Assembly: GCA_900471525.1 (NCBI GenBank)
Contig: UCEZ01000030.1
Coordinates: forward strand, 124,001-188,000
Source: Hyphomicrobiales bacterium
GTDB taxonomy: Bacteria > Pseudomonadota > Alphaproteobacteria > Rhizobiales > Rhizobiaceae
DNA: 64,000 nucleotides
Reading direction: 5' to 3'
Shown one piece after another: positions 10,203 to 20,700 of this stretch (the first letter of the stretch is position 1; each line of letters starts with the position of its first letter). The position numbers were made by a program, and so were the translations under genes. The notes beneath the pieces were generated by a model that had not been told where the DNA came from, did not search any database, and saw only the letters and a list, made by a program, of their open reading frames with translations.

Positions 10203-10876
10203 CCGGCTTCCTCGTGATAGCGGCGGATCGTCTGCTCCGCCGGGCCATCTGCGATCAGTCGTCCTTCGTGGAACAGCAAGACGCGGTCGAAGTCTTCAAC
10301 CAGTCCCAGATCGTGACTGATCACAAGGACTTGCTGTTCCAACCCATCGATCGTGCTTGCCACGAGACGTCGATTCTTCAGATCCAGCTGGTTGGTCGGC
10401 TCATCGAGGATGAGGATTTTCGGGCCGGTCACGACTACACTGGCGATTGCTATCAGCTGCGTCTCGCCGCCGGAAAGTTCATGGACGCGGCGCTTGGCCA
10501 AATGTGAAACCGCGAAGCGGGCAAGCACGGCATCGGTCTTCGCCTCGATCTCCGCGCCCGACAATCCGCGGTTCTTGAGGCCGAAGGCTATATCCTCGCG
10601 CACGATCGGCATGATCAGCTGGTGCTGCGGATTCTGGAAGATGAACCCCGCCTGCCCAAGCACGGCCTTGTCGTCGGCGACGGTGTCGAGGCCGTTGACG
10701 ATCACGCGTCCGTCGCTTGGTTTGACCAAACCATTGATCAGCCGGGCGAATGTCGTCTTTCCGGAACCGTTCAGACCGATAATGCCGATACGCTGCTCGG
10801 AAAGCGAAAGCGTCAGCGGATGAAGAGCCACTTTCTGTCCGAAGCGGACCGAGCAATCGGTAAATTGAATGGCCAA
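10196..10876 (-). CDS. bioM: Biotin ECF transporter ATP-binding protein BioM
   Basis: The ABC ATPase motifs are complete: Walker A GLNGSGKTT, Q-loop FQNPQHQL, signature LSGGETQ, Walker B ILILDEPTNQ and the switch His in VISHDLG. It powers the BioMNY biotin importer. I start it at a TTG (10876), giving 226 residues beginning MAIQFTDCSVRFG, because GGAAGGGA lies just upstream and the ABC fold begins at once. The next in-frame ATG (10936) would add 20 residues unlike this family. The gene is divergent from the YcaQ-like gene with about 100 bases between them. Confidence 0.92.
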   Translation of the reverse strand: MAIQFTDCSVRFGQKVALHPLTLSLSEQRIGIIGLNGSGKTTFARLINGLVKPSDGRVIVNGLDTVADDKAVLGQAGFIFQNPQHQLIMPIVREDIAFGLKNRGLSGAEIEAKTDAVLARFAVSHLAKRRVHELSGGETQLIAIASVVVTGPKILILDEPTNQLDLKNRRLVASTIDGLEQQVLVISHDLGLVEDFDRVLLFHEGRLIADGPAEQTIRRYHEEAGC

Positions 10877-10976
10877 GCGCGTCCCTTCCTTCAACGGCCG
10901 TTCTATAAGGCAGTTTGGTCGAAAGACAAACGCCACGCCGTTTGAAACTGTGGGAATATAAGCCTATGTTTGTTCG

Positions 10977-12167
10977 ATGGCGATTCTCGTTTCAAACCGC
11001 GATGCGCGGCGCATTTTCCTGAACAAGCAGGGCCTGGCAGCGCCACCCCACCGGGCGCTCGGCAAGCAGGGCCTGCTCGACCTCATCCATGATATCGGCT
11101 TCGTCCAGGTCGACAGCATCTCGACCGTTGAGCGCGCCCATCACCAGATCCTGTTTTCGCGCAACCAGACCTATCGGCGCGAGCACCTGACCGAGCTTCT
11201 GGAGAAGGATGGGGCGCTGTTCGAACATTGGACGCATGACGCCTCGATCCTGCCCTCGGTGTTTTTTCGCTACTGGAAGCATCGTTTTGCCCGGCGCGAG
11301 CCAATTCTCCGGGAGCGCTGGCGCAAATGGCATGGCGAGGGTTTCGACAGCACCTTTGAAGAGACATTCCAGCGTATCGCCGAAGGCGGCGCGGCGATGT
11401 CGCGTGACCTCAAGGTGGCGGATCACAAGTCGGGCGGCTGGTGGAACTGGCATCCCAACAAGACGGCGCTCGAATATTACTGGCATACGGGAAAGCTCGC
11501 CATTGCCGGCCGCCAGAATTTCCAGAAGATCTACGATCTCGCCGAGCGCGTCATTCCCGGCCACCACTTCGAGCCAGAGGTAAGCCAAGAGGCCTTCCTC
11601 GACTGGGCCTGCCGCGCAGCATTGACGCGTCTCGGCTTTGCCACCCACGGCGAAATCGCGGCCTTCTTCGACCTGATATCGCCGGAGGAAGCCAAAGCGT
11701 GGGTTACGCAGCATCGCGATGAGCTGTGCGAGGTGATGGTCGAACCCGCCGACGGGGAAAAGCCGCGCCTGTCCTACGCGTTCACCGGGTTTCCCGACAA
11801 TCTCGGCGACCTCGCCGAACCGCCCGCCCGCATGCGCGTGCTCAGCCCCTTCGATCCACTGATCCGCGACCGCAACCGCGCGGAACGCCTGTTCGGTTTC
11901 TACTACCGCATCGAGGTTTTCGTTCCCGAGCCGAAACGCGAATATGGCTACTATGTTTTCCCGCTGCTGGAAGGCGACAGGCTCGTCGGCCGCGTCGACA
12001 TGAAGGCCGATCGCAAATCCGGTTCGCTCGACGTCAAGCGGCTCTGGTGGGAAAAGGGCGTCCGCCCGTCATCCGGCCGAATGGAAAAGCTGGAGGCGGA
12101 ACTGGCGCGCCTCGCGAAGTTCGCCGGCGTCGAGAAGGTGGTGTTTCTCGACGGGTGGGATCGGTAG
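10977..12167 (+). CDS. YcaQ-like winged-helix DNA glycosylase (HTH_42 family)
   Basis: The 396-residue protein matches the winged-helix YcaQ/AlkZ group: an N-terminal segment ending GFVQVDSISTVERAHHQILFSR, then FEHWTHDASILP, and a C-terminal SPFDPLIRDRNRAERLFGF. Characterised members unhook interstrand crosslinks or excise alkylated bases. Family knowledge places catalysis at a Gln-x-Asp/Gln motif, and QVD here fits the YcaQ branch. No partner repair gene is adjacent. The ATG at 10977 lacks a strong Shine-Dalgarno sequence. Confidence 0.85.
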   Translation: MAILVSNRDARRIFLNKQGLAAPPHRALGKQGLLDLIHDIGFVQVDSISTVERAHHQILFSRNQTYRREHLTELLEKDGALFEHWTHDASILPSVFFRYWKHRFARREPILRERWRKWHGEGFDSTFEETFQRIAEGGAAMSRDLKVADHKSGGWWNWHPNKTALEYYWHTGKLAIAGRQNFQKIYDLAERVIPGHHFEPEVSQEAFLDWACRAALTRLGFATHGEIAAFFDLISPEEAKAWVTQHRDELCEVMVEPADGEKPRLSYAFTGFPDNLGDLAEPPARMRVLSPFDPLIRDRNRAERLFGFYYRIEVFVPEPKREYGYYVFPLLEGDRLVGRVDMKADRKSGSLDVKRLWWEKGVRPSSGRMEKLEAELARLAKFAGVEKVVFLDGWDR

Positions 12168-12377
12168 CGTCTCTCAGCATAACTGCTTATCGCCTGCTTT
12201 TCTTTCCTGTTCCAGAAAGCGCTTCGTCATCTGCGGACGACGGCAAACGCGATTCCGAAATATAATTTGATTGTACTAGCTTTATAATTCTCGATATGCG
12301 TGTATTTGCCGCATTCCGGTTGAATATTCTGACGTCCGATAGCGGCATCATTTCCATGAATTGGCAAGGGGAGAGCC

Positions 12378-14321
12378 ATGGCGAAGAAATCGAGCAAGTC
12401 ACCACCGAAACGAACATTCGATGCGCTTCCTGATACTGTGGATTTTCGGGATGCGACCTTCGTGCCGACGCTTATTCGTGTTCCCGCCGTGTCCGATCTT
12501 GCCGGTTACCGCGCGCTCGGCATACCGGTCCTCGATCAGGGCAAGGAAGGCGCATGCACCGGTTTCGGTCTTGCGACGGTCGCCAACTATCTTCTGCGGA
12601 TACGTGGCCAGAATCCGACCGCTGACGAAGTCAGCGCCTGGATGCTCTATGCCATGGCCAAGCGCTACGATGAATGGCCGGGTGAAGACTACGAAGGCTC
12701 CAGCGCGCGCGGCGCTATGAAGGGCTGGTTCAAGCATGGCTTGTGCGCGCTGGAGTTGTGGGACGAGCGTGAGCCAGATCCGACCCTGGAGGAGAAGCGG
12801 TCCGCCGATGCACTGGGCAGGCCGCTGGGTGCCTATTTCCGGGTCAATCACAAGGATCTCGTGGCGATGCACGCCGCAATCAACGAGGTTGGCATGCTCT
12901 ATGCCACCGCGGCCGTCCACGAGGGATGGCAGCGTGTCGAGGAGGGAGACGAACTGATCGACTACCGACAGGATACGATCATCGGCGGCCACGCCTTCGC
13001 CATCGTCGGTTATGACCGTCGCGGCTTCTGGATCCAGAACAGTTGGGGGCCGAAATGGGGCTCAGGCGGGCTGGCCAACCTCTCCTACGTCGACTGGCTG
13101 GCAAACGGATCGGACATCTGGGTCGCAGCACTCGGCGCACCCGTCGATCTGAAATCCCCCATGGCGTCCGCAACGATGCGTGCCGATGCGCCGAGGAGCT
13201 ATGAAAGCCAAGTCTATGCCGATCTGCGCCCCTATATCATTACGTCGAAGAACGACGGCATCCTCGACGACAAGGGGACCTACGGACTGACCCCGAGCGG
13301 ATTGAAAACCCTTGTCACGGAGCGGATGCCTGCGGCGATGGCAAGCTGGGACAAGAAGCGGGTGCTTCTCTATGCGCATGGCGGGCTGGTATCGCAGGAC
13401 GGCGCGGTCCAGACCGTTTCCAACAATCTCGCCCCGCTGTTGAACTCGCATGTTTATCCGCTGTCGTTCATCTGGCGGTCCGATGCCTGGAGCACGATCG
13501 GCAACATCCTGAAGGATGCCCTGTCGCGGCGGCGCGACGAAGGCATTCTCGACAAGGCCAAGGACTTCATGCTCGACCGGCTCGACGATACGCTTGAGGT
13601 CGTGGCCCGTAATCTCGGCGGAAAGGCACTCTGGGACGAGATGAAGGAAAATGCCGAGCGGGCGACGAGCAACAAAATGGGCGCGGCGCGCCTGACGGCG
13701 GATCATCTGATCGATCTTTATACCGCCGGCAAGATCGATGAGGTCCATCTCGTCGGACATAGCGCCGGGTCGATCTTCCTCGCGCCGCTGGTGGAACGCC
13801 TCGTCTCGGGCAAGGTCAAGATCGCCAGCTTGAGCCTTTGGGCTCCGGCCTGCACGATGGAGCTTTTCAACAAGGTCTATAAACCACTGATCGAGAAGGG
13901 GAATATCGAGGCCTTCGATCTCTTCATCATGGACGATGCGACCGAGCAGGACGACGATTGCGCCGACATCTATCACAAATCCCTGCTGTATCTGGTCAGC
14001 AATGCGTTCGAGAAATGGGCTCACATACCGGTTATCAAGGATGGTGTTCCGCTGCTTGGTCTTGATCGCGACCAGAAGGCAATCCCGGACGCATTTTGGA
14101 AACCCGCCAGCCGGAAGAAGCATTTGTCTCCGGGCGATACAAGCAAGGCGCGGCATCACGGCGATTTCGACAATGACAATACGACGCTGCTTTCGACGCT
14201 TCATCGCATCATCGGAAAGGCGGTTACCGCCAAGACGGCGGACATTGCTTTCACCGCGCCCACCCATTCGCGCGATGAAAAACGGCAGTTCCGGGAGAAG
14301 CTGGATCAAACCTTGCGCTGA
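12378..14321 (+). CDS. Papain-like C1 peptidase fused to an alpha/beta-hydrolase domain
   Basis: The 647-residue protein has two enzymatic parts. Residues about 20-255 form a C1 (papain) peptidase: oxyanion Gln54 and Cys60 in DQGKEGACTGFG, His205 in GGHAFAIVGYD and Asn221 in IQNSWGPKWGSGG. Residues about 320-600 form an alpha/beta hydrolase: strand VLLYAHGGLVSQDG, nucleophile Ser462 in VHLVGHSAGS, and a candidate acid/His region ending RHHGDFDND. There is no signal peptide, prodomain or membrane segment, so it is probably cytoplasmic or exported by an unseen route. AAGGGGAGA precedes the ATG. Neighbours give no clue; GH16 converges on it. The substrate is unknown. Both triads look intact. Confidence 0.8.
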   Translation: MAKKSSKSPPKRTFDALPDTVDFRDATFVPTLIRVPAVSDLAGYRALGIPVLDQGKEGACTGFGLATVANYLLRIRGQNPTADEVSAWMLYAMAKRYDEWPGEDYEGSSARGAMKGWFKHGLCALELWDEREPDPTLEEKRSADALGRPLGAYFRVNHKDLVAMHAAINEVGMLYATAAVHEGWQRVEEGDELIDYRQDTIIGGHAFAIVGYDRRGFWIQNSWGPKWGSGGLANLSYVDWLANGSDIWVAALGAPVDLKSPMASATMRADAPRSYESQVYADLRPYIITSKNDGILDDKGTYGLTPSGLKTLVTERMPAAMASWDKKRVLLYAHGGLVSQDGAVQTVSNNLAPLLNSHVYPLSFIWRSDAWSTIGNILKDALSRRRDEGILDKAKDFMLDRLDDTLEVVARNLGGKALWDEMKENAERATSNKMGAARLTADHLIDLYTAGKIDEVHLVGHSAGSIFLAPLVERLVSGKVKIASLSLWAPACTMELFNKVYKPLIEKGNIEAFDLFIMDDATEQDDDCADIYHKSLLYLVSNAFEKWAHIPVIKDGVPLLGLDRDQKAIPDAFWKPASRKKHLSPGDTSKARHHGDFDNDNTTLLSTLHRIIGKAVTAKTADIAFTAPTHSRDEKRQFREKLDQTLR

Positions 14322-14412
14322 CGGTGAAAGGCCCCGGGCACAACGGGGTCGGTGGCTACTCCGAAGGCCCTGATACATTTCGAGGCAATTTTTGGCCAAG
14401 CCTTCGACGGCC

Positions 14413-15249
14413 TCAATTCTTCTTCTGGTAGACCCGGATATAGTCGATATCCATACTGACCGGGAAGATGGCATCGTCGACCTTGCCGGTCATGTCGCCG
14501 CCGATGGCTAGATTGACCGGCAGGTAATGCGGCGTGTCGAACGGCCAGCTTGCCTTGCCCTTGCCGGGGTTCTTGTAGGTGAAATAGGTCTGATTATCGA
14601 CGCCGATCGTGATGGCCTTCGGCGTCCACGTCATGCGGTAGGTATGGAAGCGGCGACAGGCGTCGCGGATATTGGTTTCGCCACCGATGCCGAAGGTTCC
14701 GGCCGTCGCCTTGGTGTGGATGGTGCCGGTGATCTTGCTGGGCGCTTTGCCGACCTGTTCCATGATGTCGATCTCGCCATTGTCCGGCCAGGGGATATTC
14801 TCCGGTCCCAGCATCCAGAAGGCCGGCCATGTGCCAAGCCCGCAGGGAAGCCGGGCGCGAACCTCGTAGATGCCGTAGGTCCAGCTTGCCTTGCCACGGG
14901 TGATCAGGCGCGCGGAGGTGTAGTTCTGGCCGCCGTAGTCGGTGGCCGATTTCAGTCTTTCCTTGCGGGCTGTGATGGTCAGTCTGCCGTTTTCCACGTT
15001 GGTGTTCTGGGGCCGCTTGACGGCGTAATATTGTAGCTCGTTGTTGTACCAGCCGGTTCTGTTAGCTTCCGTGTCGTAGACCCATTTCTTCTGGTCGGGC
15101 AGGCCGCTGCCGTTGAATTCATCAGACCAGACGAGCTTGTATCCGACGGGCGCTGCTGCGTCCTGAGCCTGCGCGGACGCAGCCACGGAAAACGAGAACG
15201 TGAGCACTGCGGCAAACAGGACAACAGATGATAAGACATTTGGGTTCAT
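14413..15249 (-). CDS. Secreted glycoside hydrolase family 16 (beta-glucanase type)
   Basis: This protein of about 278 residues has a signal peptide (about residues 1-28, ending AASAQAQDA) and a GH16 beta-jelly-roll. The catalytic motif is EIDIMEQVG: with this start, Glu159 is the nucleophile, Asp161 assists and Glu164 is the acid/base. SDEFNGSGLPDQKKWVYD and YTSARLITRGKASWTYGIYE are also typical. GH16 enzymes cleave beta-1,3 or mixed-linkage glucans; in rhizobia, relatives also trim exopolysaccharide. The ATG at 15249 is preferred to an in-frame GTG at 15291 because it yields a normal signal peptide. It converges on the peptidase-hydrolase gene. Confidence 0.9.
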   Translation of the reverse strand: MNPNVLSSVVLFAAVLTFSFSVAASAQAQDAAAPVGYKLVWSDEFNGSGLPDQKKWVYDTEANRTGWYNNELQYYAVKRPQNTNVENGRLTITARKERLKSATDYGGQNYTSARLITRGKASWTYGIYEVRARLPCGLGTWPAFWMLGPENIPWPDNGEIDIMEQVGKAPSKITGTIHTKATAGTFGIGGETNIRDACRRFHTYRMTWTPKAITIGVDNQTYFTYKNPGKGKASWPFDTPHYLPVNLAIGGDMTGKVDDAIFPVSMDIDYIRVYQKKN

Positions 15250-15412
15250 GAGTATCTTTCGACTTTTCGAGGCCGAGATTTGCTCGCGCACCGTCGAAAG
15301 ACAAGGCTACTTTCGTCGAGTGCATAAATGCGTGCAATATCGACGAAATGCGAAAGGCCACCGGTCATGTCCTGATCGGTGGCCTTTGAATTTGGTGATC
15401 GAGACCCGGGTG

Positions 15413-16513
15413 TCAGAGAATTTCCGTCGCGGCGATCTGGATGCCGAAACCTTCAAGCCCGACATAATGGCGTTCGCGTGAAGAAATCAGCTTGATCGAG
15501 GTGATGCCGAGATCCTTGAGGATCTGCGCACCAAGGCCGATTTCCAGCCATTCGCTTTCGCGGGCTTGCGCCTCGCTATGATCTTCGCGCTCATGCTTGC
15601 CGGCACGTGCCGTTGTCGAGACGCCGACACCGACGGAGCCTTCGCGCAGGTAGACGATGACGCCGCGGCCCTGTTCGGCCATGCGCTTCATGATCGGATC
15701 GAGCTGGCAATGCCTGCCGAAGACGTCGGCTGCGACATTTTCCAGATGCAGGCGAACCGGGATGTCGACGCCGTCGCGGATGTCGCCGAAGATGACGGCC
15801 AGATGCTGCATCGGGTCCCAGGGCAGGGAATAGGCATGCGCCTTGGCCTTGCCATAGGGCGTGTCGACGTCGAACGTCGCCTCCAGATTGATCAGCGTTT
15901 CCTTGCGCTGGCGATAGGCGATGAGATCGGCGACGGAGACCTGCTTCAAGCCATGCTTCTCGGCAAATTCAGTAACCTGCGGTCCGCGGGTGACTGTGCC
16001 GTCGTCGTTGACCAGTTCGCAGATGACGCCGATCGGCGGCAGGCTGGCAAGGCGGCAGAGATCGACGGCGGCTTCCGTATGGCCGGAGCGCATCAGCACG
16101 CCGCCTTCGCGAGCGACCAGCGGGAAGATATGGCCGGGGCGAGTGAAGTCGGCAGCGCCGACATTCGGGTTGGCAAGGTTGCGGACCGTCAACGTCCGGT
16201 CTTCGGCCGAAATGCCGGTCGTCGTGCCGTGCTTGAAATCGACGGTGACGGTAAAGGCCGTCGTGTGGGCCGAATCGTTTTCCGCCACCATGGCGTTGAG
16301 GTTGAGGCGCTTGGCCTCTTCCTTCGGCATCGGCGTGCAGACGATGCCGGAGGTGTGGCGAACGATGAAGGCCATCTTTTCCGGGGTACAGTGGACGGCC
16401 GCGACGATCAGGTCGCCTTCGTTCTCCCGGCCGTCGTCATCGGTGACGACAACGATTTCGCCGGCCTCGAAGGCCCGGATGGCATCGGCAACGCGCTTCT
16501 GGTCAAAGGGCAT
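15413..16513 (-). CDS. ribB: 3,4-dihydroxy-2-butanone-4-phosphate synthase with degenerate GTP cyclohydrolase II domain (RibBX type)
   Basis: Residues 1-203 are a complete RibB domain (VVVTDDDGRENEGDLI, HTSGIVCTPM, RPGHIFPLVAREGGVL, RSGHTEAAVDL), which makes the four-carbon riboflavin precursor from ribulose 5-phosphate. Residues about 208-366 resemble GTP cyclohydrolase II, but the three zinc cysteines are replaced by Asn259, His268 and Gln270 in LENVAADVFGRHCQLD, so cyclohydrolase activity is unlikely. This matches the RibBX variant described in Proteobacteria. It starts 18 bases after aroC, so the two are probably one operon. No FMN riboswitch fits in that gap. Confidence 0.95.
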   Translation of the reverse strand: MPFDQKRVADAIRAFEAGEIVVVTDDDGRENEGDLIVAAVHCTPEKMAFIVRHTSGIVCTPMPKEEAKRLNLNAMVAENDSAHTTAFTVTVDFKHGTTTGISAEDRTLTVRNLANPNVGAADFTRPGHIFPLVAREGGVLMRSGHTEAAVDLCRLASLPPIGVICELVNDDGTVTRGPQVTEFAEKHGLKQVSVADLIAYRQRKETLINLEATFDVDTPYGKAKAHAYSLPWDPMQHLAVIFGDIRDGVDIPVRLHLENVAADVFGRHCQLDPIMKRMAEQGRGVIVYLREGSVGVGVSTTARAGKHEREDHSEAQARESEWLEIGLGAQILKDLGITSIKLISSRERHYVGLEGFGIQIAATEIL

Positions 16514-16531
16514 GGGGTTCTTCCTTGGATG

Positions 16532-17629
16532 TTACTTCAACCGGCCGGTCTGGCCACGGTCGCGCAGGTAGTGATCGGCAATGGTGCAGGCAAGCATGGC
16601 CTCGCCGATCGGCACGGCGCGGATACCGACGCAGGGGTCATGACGGCCCTTGGTGCGGATATCGACATTGTTGCCATCACTGTCGATCGACTGGCGTTCG
16701 GTGAGGATCGAGGAGGTCGGCTTGATGGCGAAGCGGGCAATCACCGGCTGGCCGGTCGATATGCCGCCGAGAATGCCGCCGGCGTGGTTCGACAGGAAGA
16801 TCGGCTTGCCGTCATTGCCCATGCGCATCTCGTCGGCATTTTCCTCGCCGGTGATTTCGGCGGCGCCAAAGCCGTTGCCGATCTCGACGCCCTTGACGGC
16901 GTTGATCGACATCAGGTTGGAGGCGATGTCCTGGTCGAGCTTGGCATAGATCGGCGCGCCGATGCCGGCAGGCACGCCTTCGGCAATGACTTCGACCACG
17001 GCGCCGACGGAGGAACCCGACTTGCGGATGCCATCGAGATACTCTTCCCAGACGGGAACGATGGCCGGGTCCGGTGCGAAGAAGGGGTTGTTGCCGACTT
17101 CGTTCCAGTCCCAGTTGTTGCGGTTGATCTTGTGCTTGCCGATCTGCACCAGCGCGCCACGCACCAGAAGACCCGGCACAACCTTGCGGGCAAGACCGCC
17201 GGCGGCGACACGCGCTGCAGTCTCGCGGGCCGACGAGCGGCCACCACCGCGATAGTCGCGGATGCCGTATTTGACGTCATAGGTGTAGTCGGCGTGTCCC
17301 GGCCGATAGCTCTTGGCGATCTCGGAGTAATCCTTGGAACGTTGGTCGGTGTTCTCGATCATCATCGAAACCGGCGTGCCGGTGGTGATCATCGTCTCGC
17401 CGTCGGCGTCCAGCATCACGCCGGAGAGGATCTTGACGAGGTCGTCCTCTCGGCGTTGGGTGACAAAGCGCGACTGGCCAGGTTTGCGCTTGTCGAGCCA
17501 GGCCTGCAGTTCGGCAAGCGTGAAGCGGATGCCGGGAGGGCAGCCGTCGATGACGCAGCCAAGTGCTGGCCCGTGGCTTTCGCCCCAGGTGGTGACGCGG
17601 AAAAGATGACCGAACGTATTGTGCGACAT
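16532..17629 (-). CDS. aroC: Chorismate synthase
   Basis: The 365-residue protein has all three AroC signatures: [36 protein letters not shown] and [17 protein letters not shown]. It converts 5-enolpyruvylshikimate 3-phosphate to chorismate using reduced FMN, the last step of the shikimate pathway. Its FMN requirement makes pairing with ribB just downstream (18 bases) functionally sensible. The ATG is at 17629, and 157 bases separate it from the GGDEF-EAL gene upstream on the same strand. Confidence 0.97.
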   Translation of the reverse strand: MSHNTFGHLFRVTTWGESHGPALGCVIDGCPPGIRFTLAELQAWLDKRKPGQSRFVTQRREDDLVKILSGVMLDADGETMITTGTPVSMMIENTDQRSKDYSEIAKSYRPGHADYTYDVKYGIRDYRGGGRSSARETAARVAAGGLARKVVPGLLVRGALVQIGKHKINRNNWDWNEVGNNPFFAPDPAIVPVWEEYLDGIRKSGSSVGAVVEVIAEGVPAGIGAPIYAKLDQDIASNLMSINAVKGVEIGNGFGAAEITGEENADEMRMGNDGKPIFLSNHAGGILGGISTGQPVIARFAIKPTSSILTERQSIDSDGNNVDIRTKGRHDPCVGIRAVPIGEAMLACTIADHYLRDRGQTGRLK

Positions 17630-17786
17630 GGATCAGGCAACCGGATATGAGGCTAAACGCATCCGGGCGAGCCGATGCGCCATTCATTAGGCGCAGACTA
17701 ATAGTGGAAAACGCCGGAAAGGGAAAACCTTTCTGGCGAAATATGACAATTGCCGCGTGAACAGTCTGTCTCGTCTGAAAAGCCAA

Positions 17787-20700
17787 TCAGGATGCCAGTT
17801 GCAGGGCCTCTTTGTTGGCGAATGCCACGAACTTGTCGAAGCTCAAGGGTCTGGCGAAGGCATAACCCTGCAGAAGATCGCAGCCGAGCAGGCCGAGCAT
17901 TTCGGCATGCGCCATGGTTTCGACGCCCTCGGCGACAGTTTCGATGCCAAGCGACCGGCCGATTTCGATGATCGACCGGATGAGCGCCTGCTCGCTGCGG
18001 GACTTGAGGATCGGGGCCACGAGCTGGCGGTCGATCTTCAATCGCTTCGGCTTGATCTTCAAAAGGCTGACGATTGACGTATGGCCGGTGCCGAAATCGT
18101 CGATCTCGATATCGATGCCCAGCTTCTTGATGCCCTCGATATTGGCGGTGACGATATCGTCGCTCTCGTCGAGGAAGATCGATTCCACCAGCTCGAACGA
18201 AAGCTGGCCGGGCGTAAATGAAAGGCCGTGCAGCGTTTCAAGCAGCGTGTCGTCGCTGAGCCGCTTGGCCGAGACGTTGACGGAAATCTTCGGCACGTCG
18301 ATGCCCATCGATGCCCAGCGCATGGCGTCGATCAAGGCACGGTCCAGCACGATGCGGTCAAGCGTTGCGACGACGTTCAGTTCCTCGGCGATGTGGAGGA
18401 ATTTGTCGGGTGTCAGAACACCCTCGCGCGGATGATTCCAGCGGACCAGTGCTTCGACACCTGAAAGGCGCAGGGTGCCTGCCTCGAACTGCGGCTGGTA
18501 CCATGCGACGAACTGGTTCTTCTCGATACCCTCGAGAATTTCGTCGGCGATGCGTTTTGTCGTGATGATCTCGGCCTGCAGCGCGTCGGTGAAGAACTCG
18601 TGACGGTTGCGGCCGTTTTCCTTGGCGCGATAGAGCGCGATATCGGCGTTGACCAGAAGCTGGCGCTCATCGATCGCCATGTCGCCGGCGCACGCAATGC
18701 CGATGCTGACGCCGAAGCGGCAAGGGAAGCCGTTGTAATCAACCGGCTGGCGCATCTGGATGATGATGCGTTCCGAGAGACTGGACAGGAAAGCCTTGCT
18801 CGGCGGGTCCGTCACCAGCACGACGAATTCGTCGCCGCCGATGCGGGCGACCATATCACTGGCGCGCACGCTGGAGCGCAGGATTTTTGACGCATGCACA
18901 AGCATGGCGTCGCCGGCCGCATGGCCGAGCGTGTCGTTGATCTGCTTGAAGCGGTCGAGATCGATATGCAGGATGGCGATGTTCTGCAGGCCGTCCTTGC
19001 GGGCGGTGGACAATGTCTCCAGCTCCTTGTCGAGCATGCGGCGATTGCCGAGCCCTGTCAGCGGGTCGTGCAGCGCGTTATGCTCGATGCGGTCCTTGGC
19101 ATCGGCGAGCTCATCATTTTTGGCCTCTGCCATCGCTTTAGCCGAGCGCAACTGTTCCGTCAGAAGGACGTCATCGCTGATGTCGAAGGCGATCCCTACC
19201 AGTTTTCTGTTGCCGCCTGGAGATTGATGAATCTTGCCGACCGAGCGAACGTGCCGGATGGCCCCGCTCGGGAGCACGATGCGCGAAGCCTGAACATAGG
19301 GGACACCCTCGGAAATCGTTCGGGCAACGCTTGAAAGCGCATCCTGACGATCGTCCGGATGGAGCGCGCCAATCCAGGTTTCGTGCAACGTCTCGCCGCC
19401 GGCATAGGTCAGCCCATAGAGCTGGTGCATGCGCTCGTCCCAGTAGGCGATGCCTGTGTCGAGATCGGCTTCCCACATGCCGCACTGATAGGAATCAAGC
19501 GCAAGATCGAGCCGCCTGGTAATGGCTTCGAGTTGCTGTTCCCGTTCGGAAAGTCCGTCGAGCGCTTTTTTGAGCTCGGCGTTCTTCTCGTCGGCGACGG
19601 CCTTGGCGGATAGCAGCTGCTCGGTCATCAACACATCATCGGTGACGTCCCAACTGATGCCGGTGATCTTGGCCTTGCCGTCGGCGCCTACATGCGTGGA
19701 GCCGGCGTTTCGGACGTGATGGATGCTGTCGTCTGGCATGACCACGCGATACTGCGAACGATATTCCAGATCCTCGTCAAGCGCTTTGAACAAGGTAAGC
19801 GAGGCCGCGGCGATATCGTCGCGATGGACGGTTCGTCGCCAGTCCGTATAGCTTGGGCCGCCATCGCCTGTCGGCAGCCCGTGTAGATGGTACATCCGCT
19901 CGTCCCACGAGCGTTCCTGGGTGTCCAGGTCGATTTCCCAGATGCCGATCTTCGAGGATTCGAGTGCCAGGTTGAGCCGATGGGATACGGTCAGCAGTTC
20001 TCTTTCGCGCGAGCGCAGCGTGGCAATGTTGCGCTGACGCTCGTTGACCAGCCCGCCGGTGAGGAAAATCGGAATGATCACGATTGCGGCGGCAATGAGA
20101 ATGGTAATTTCGAGCCAGGTGCCGTTGGCCGGCTCCTGCGCCCAGCCGTCAGCCGGGATCGCCGCCAGCTCCCAGGTGCCGCCTGGCAGCTGCAGTTGCC
20201 GGATGACGGGTGTCTTTTCGAAAATGTCGGTATCGCCGAAGAAAGCATCCTGGATGTTGTTCTTCACCGAGATGTCGCGGATCGCCAGCTGGATATGGAC
20301 ATGGCGGTGGCCGTCGCCCGCGTCGTTGTCGTGGGCGCCGTCGTTGAGAAGACGCGCATTGCCGTAGATTTCCTTCTCGTCGACGACAGCTTCCATGAAG
20401 CCCCAGAAGGCCACGCGGTCCCCGGTCTTGGCAAAGACCGGTGAGAAGAGATTGAAGCCGGTACGGCCGCTCGGCAATCTGACCGGGCCGGCAATGACGG
20501 GTTTTGCCTTCGACTGGGCGCGGTCTACGGCTATCCTGGAGGAACGGAATCTCTTGAAGTCGGTACCGATCATCCGCTCGTTTCCCTTGAGCGGAAAGGT
20601 CATGCGGATGACCGCGTCGGGCGCTGCACTGACGCGCACCATCTGGGGATTCTGGATCAAGAGCTTGGTCGCCAGCTGGTCGAAATTTGCTTGCGACATA

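Noticed and set aside
10877-10976. BioR operator before bioM
   Set aside because: I looked for a TTATNNATAA-like palindrome between bioM and the YcaQ-like gene. Only a partial match (TTATAGA) is present, too weak to annotate.
16514-16531. FMN riboswitch before ribB
   Set aside because: The gap between aroC and ribB is only 18 bases, too short for the element, and no part of it is visible.
15566-17650. 694-codon plus-strand frame opposite ribB and aroC
   Set aside because: It runs antisense to two convincing genes and translates to Ala/Asp/Gly-rich low-complexity sequence with no signature.
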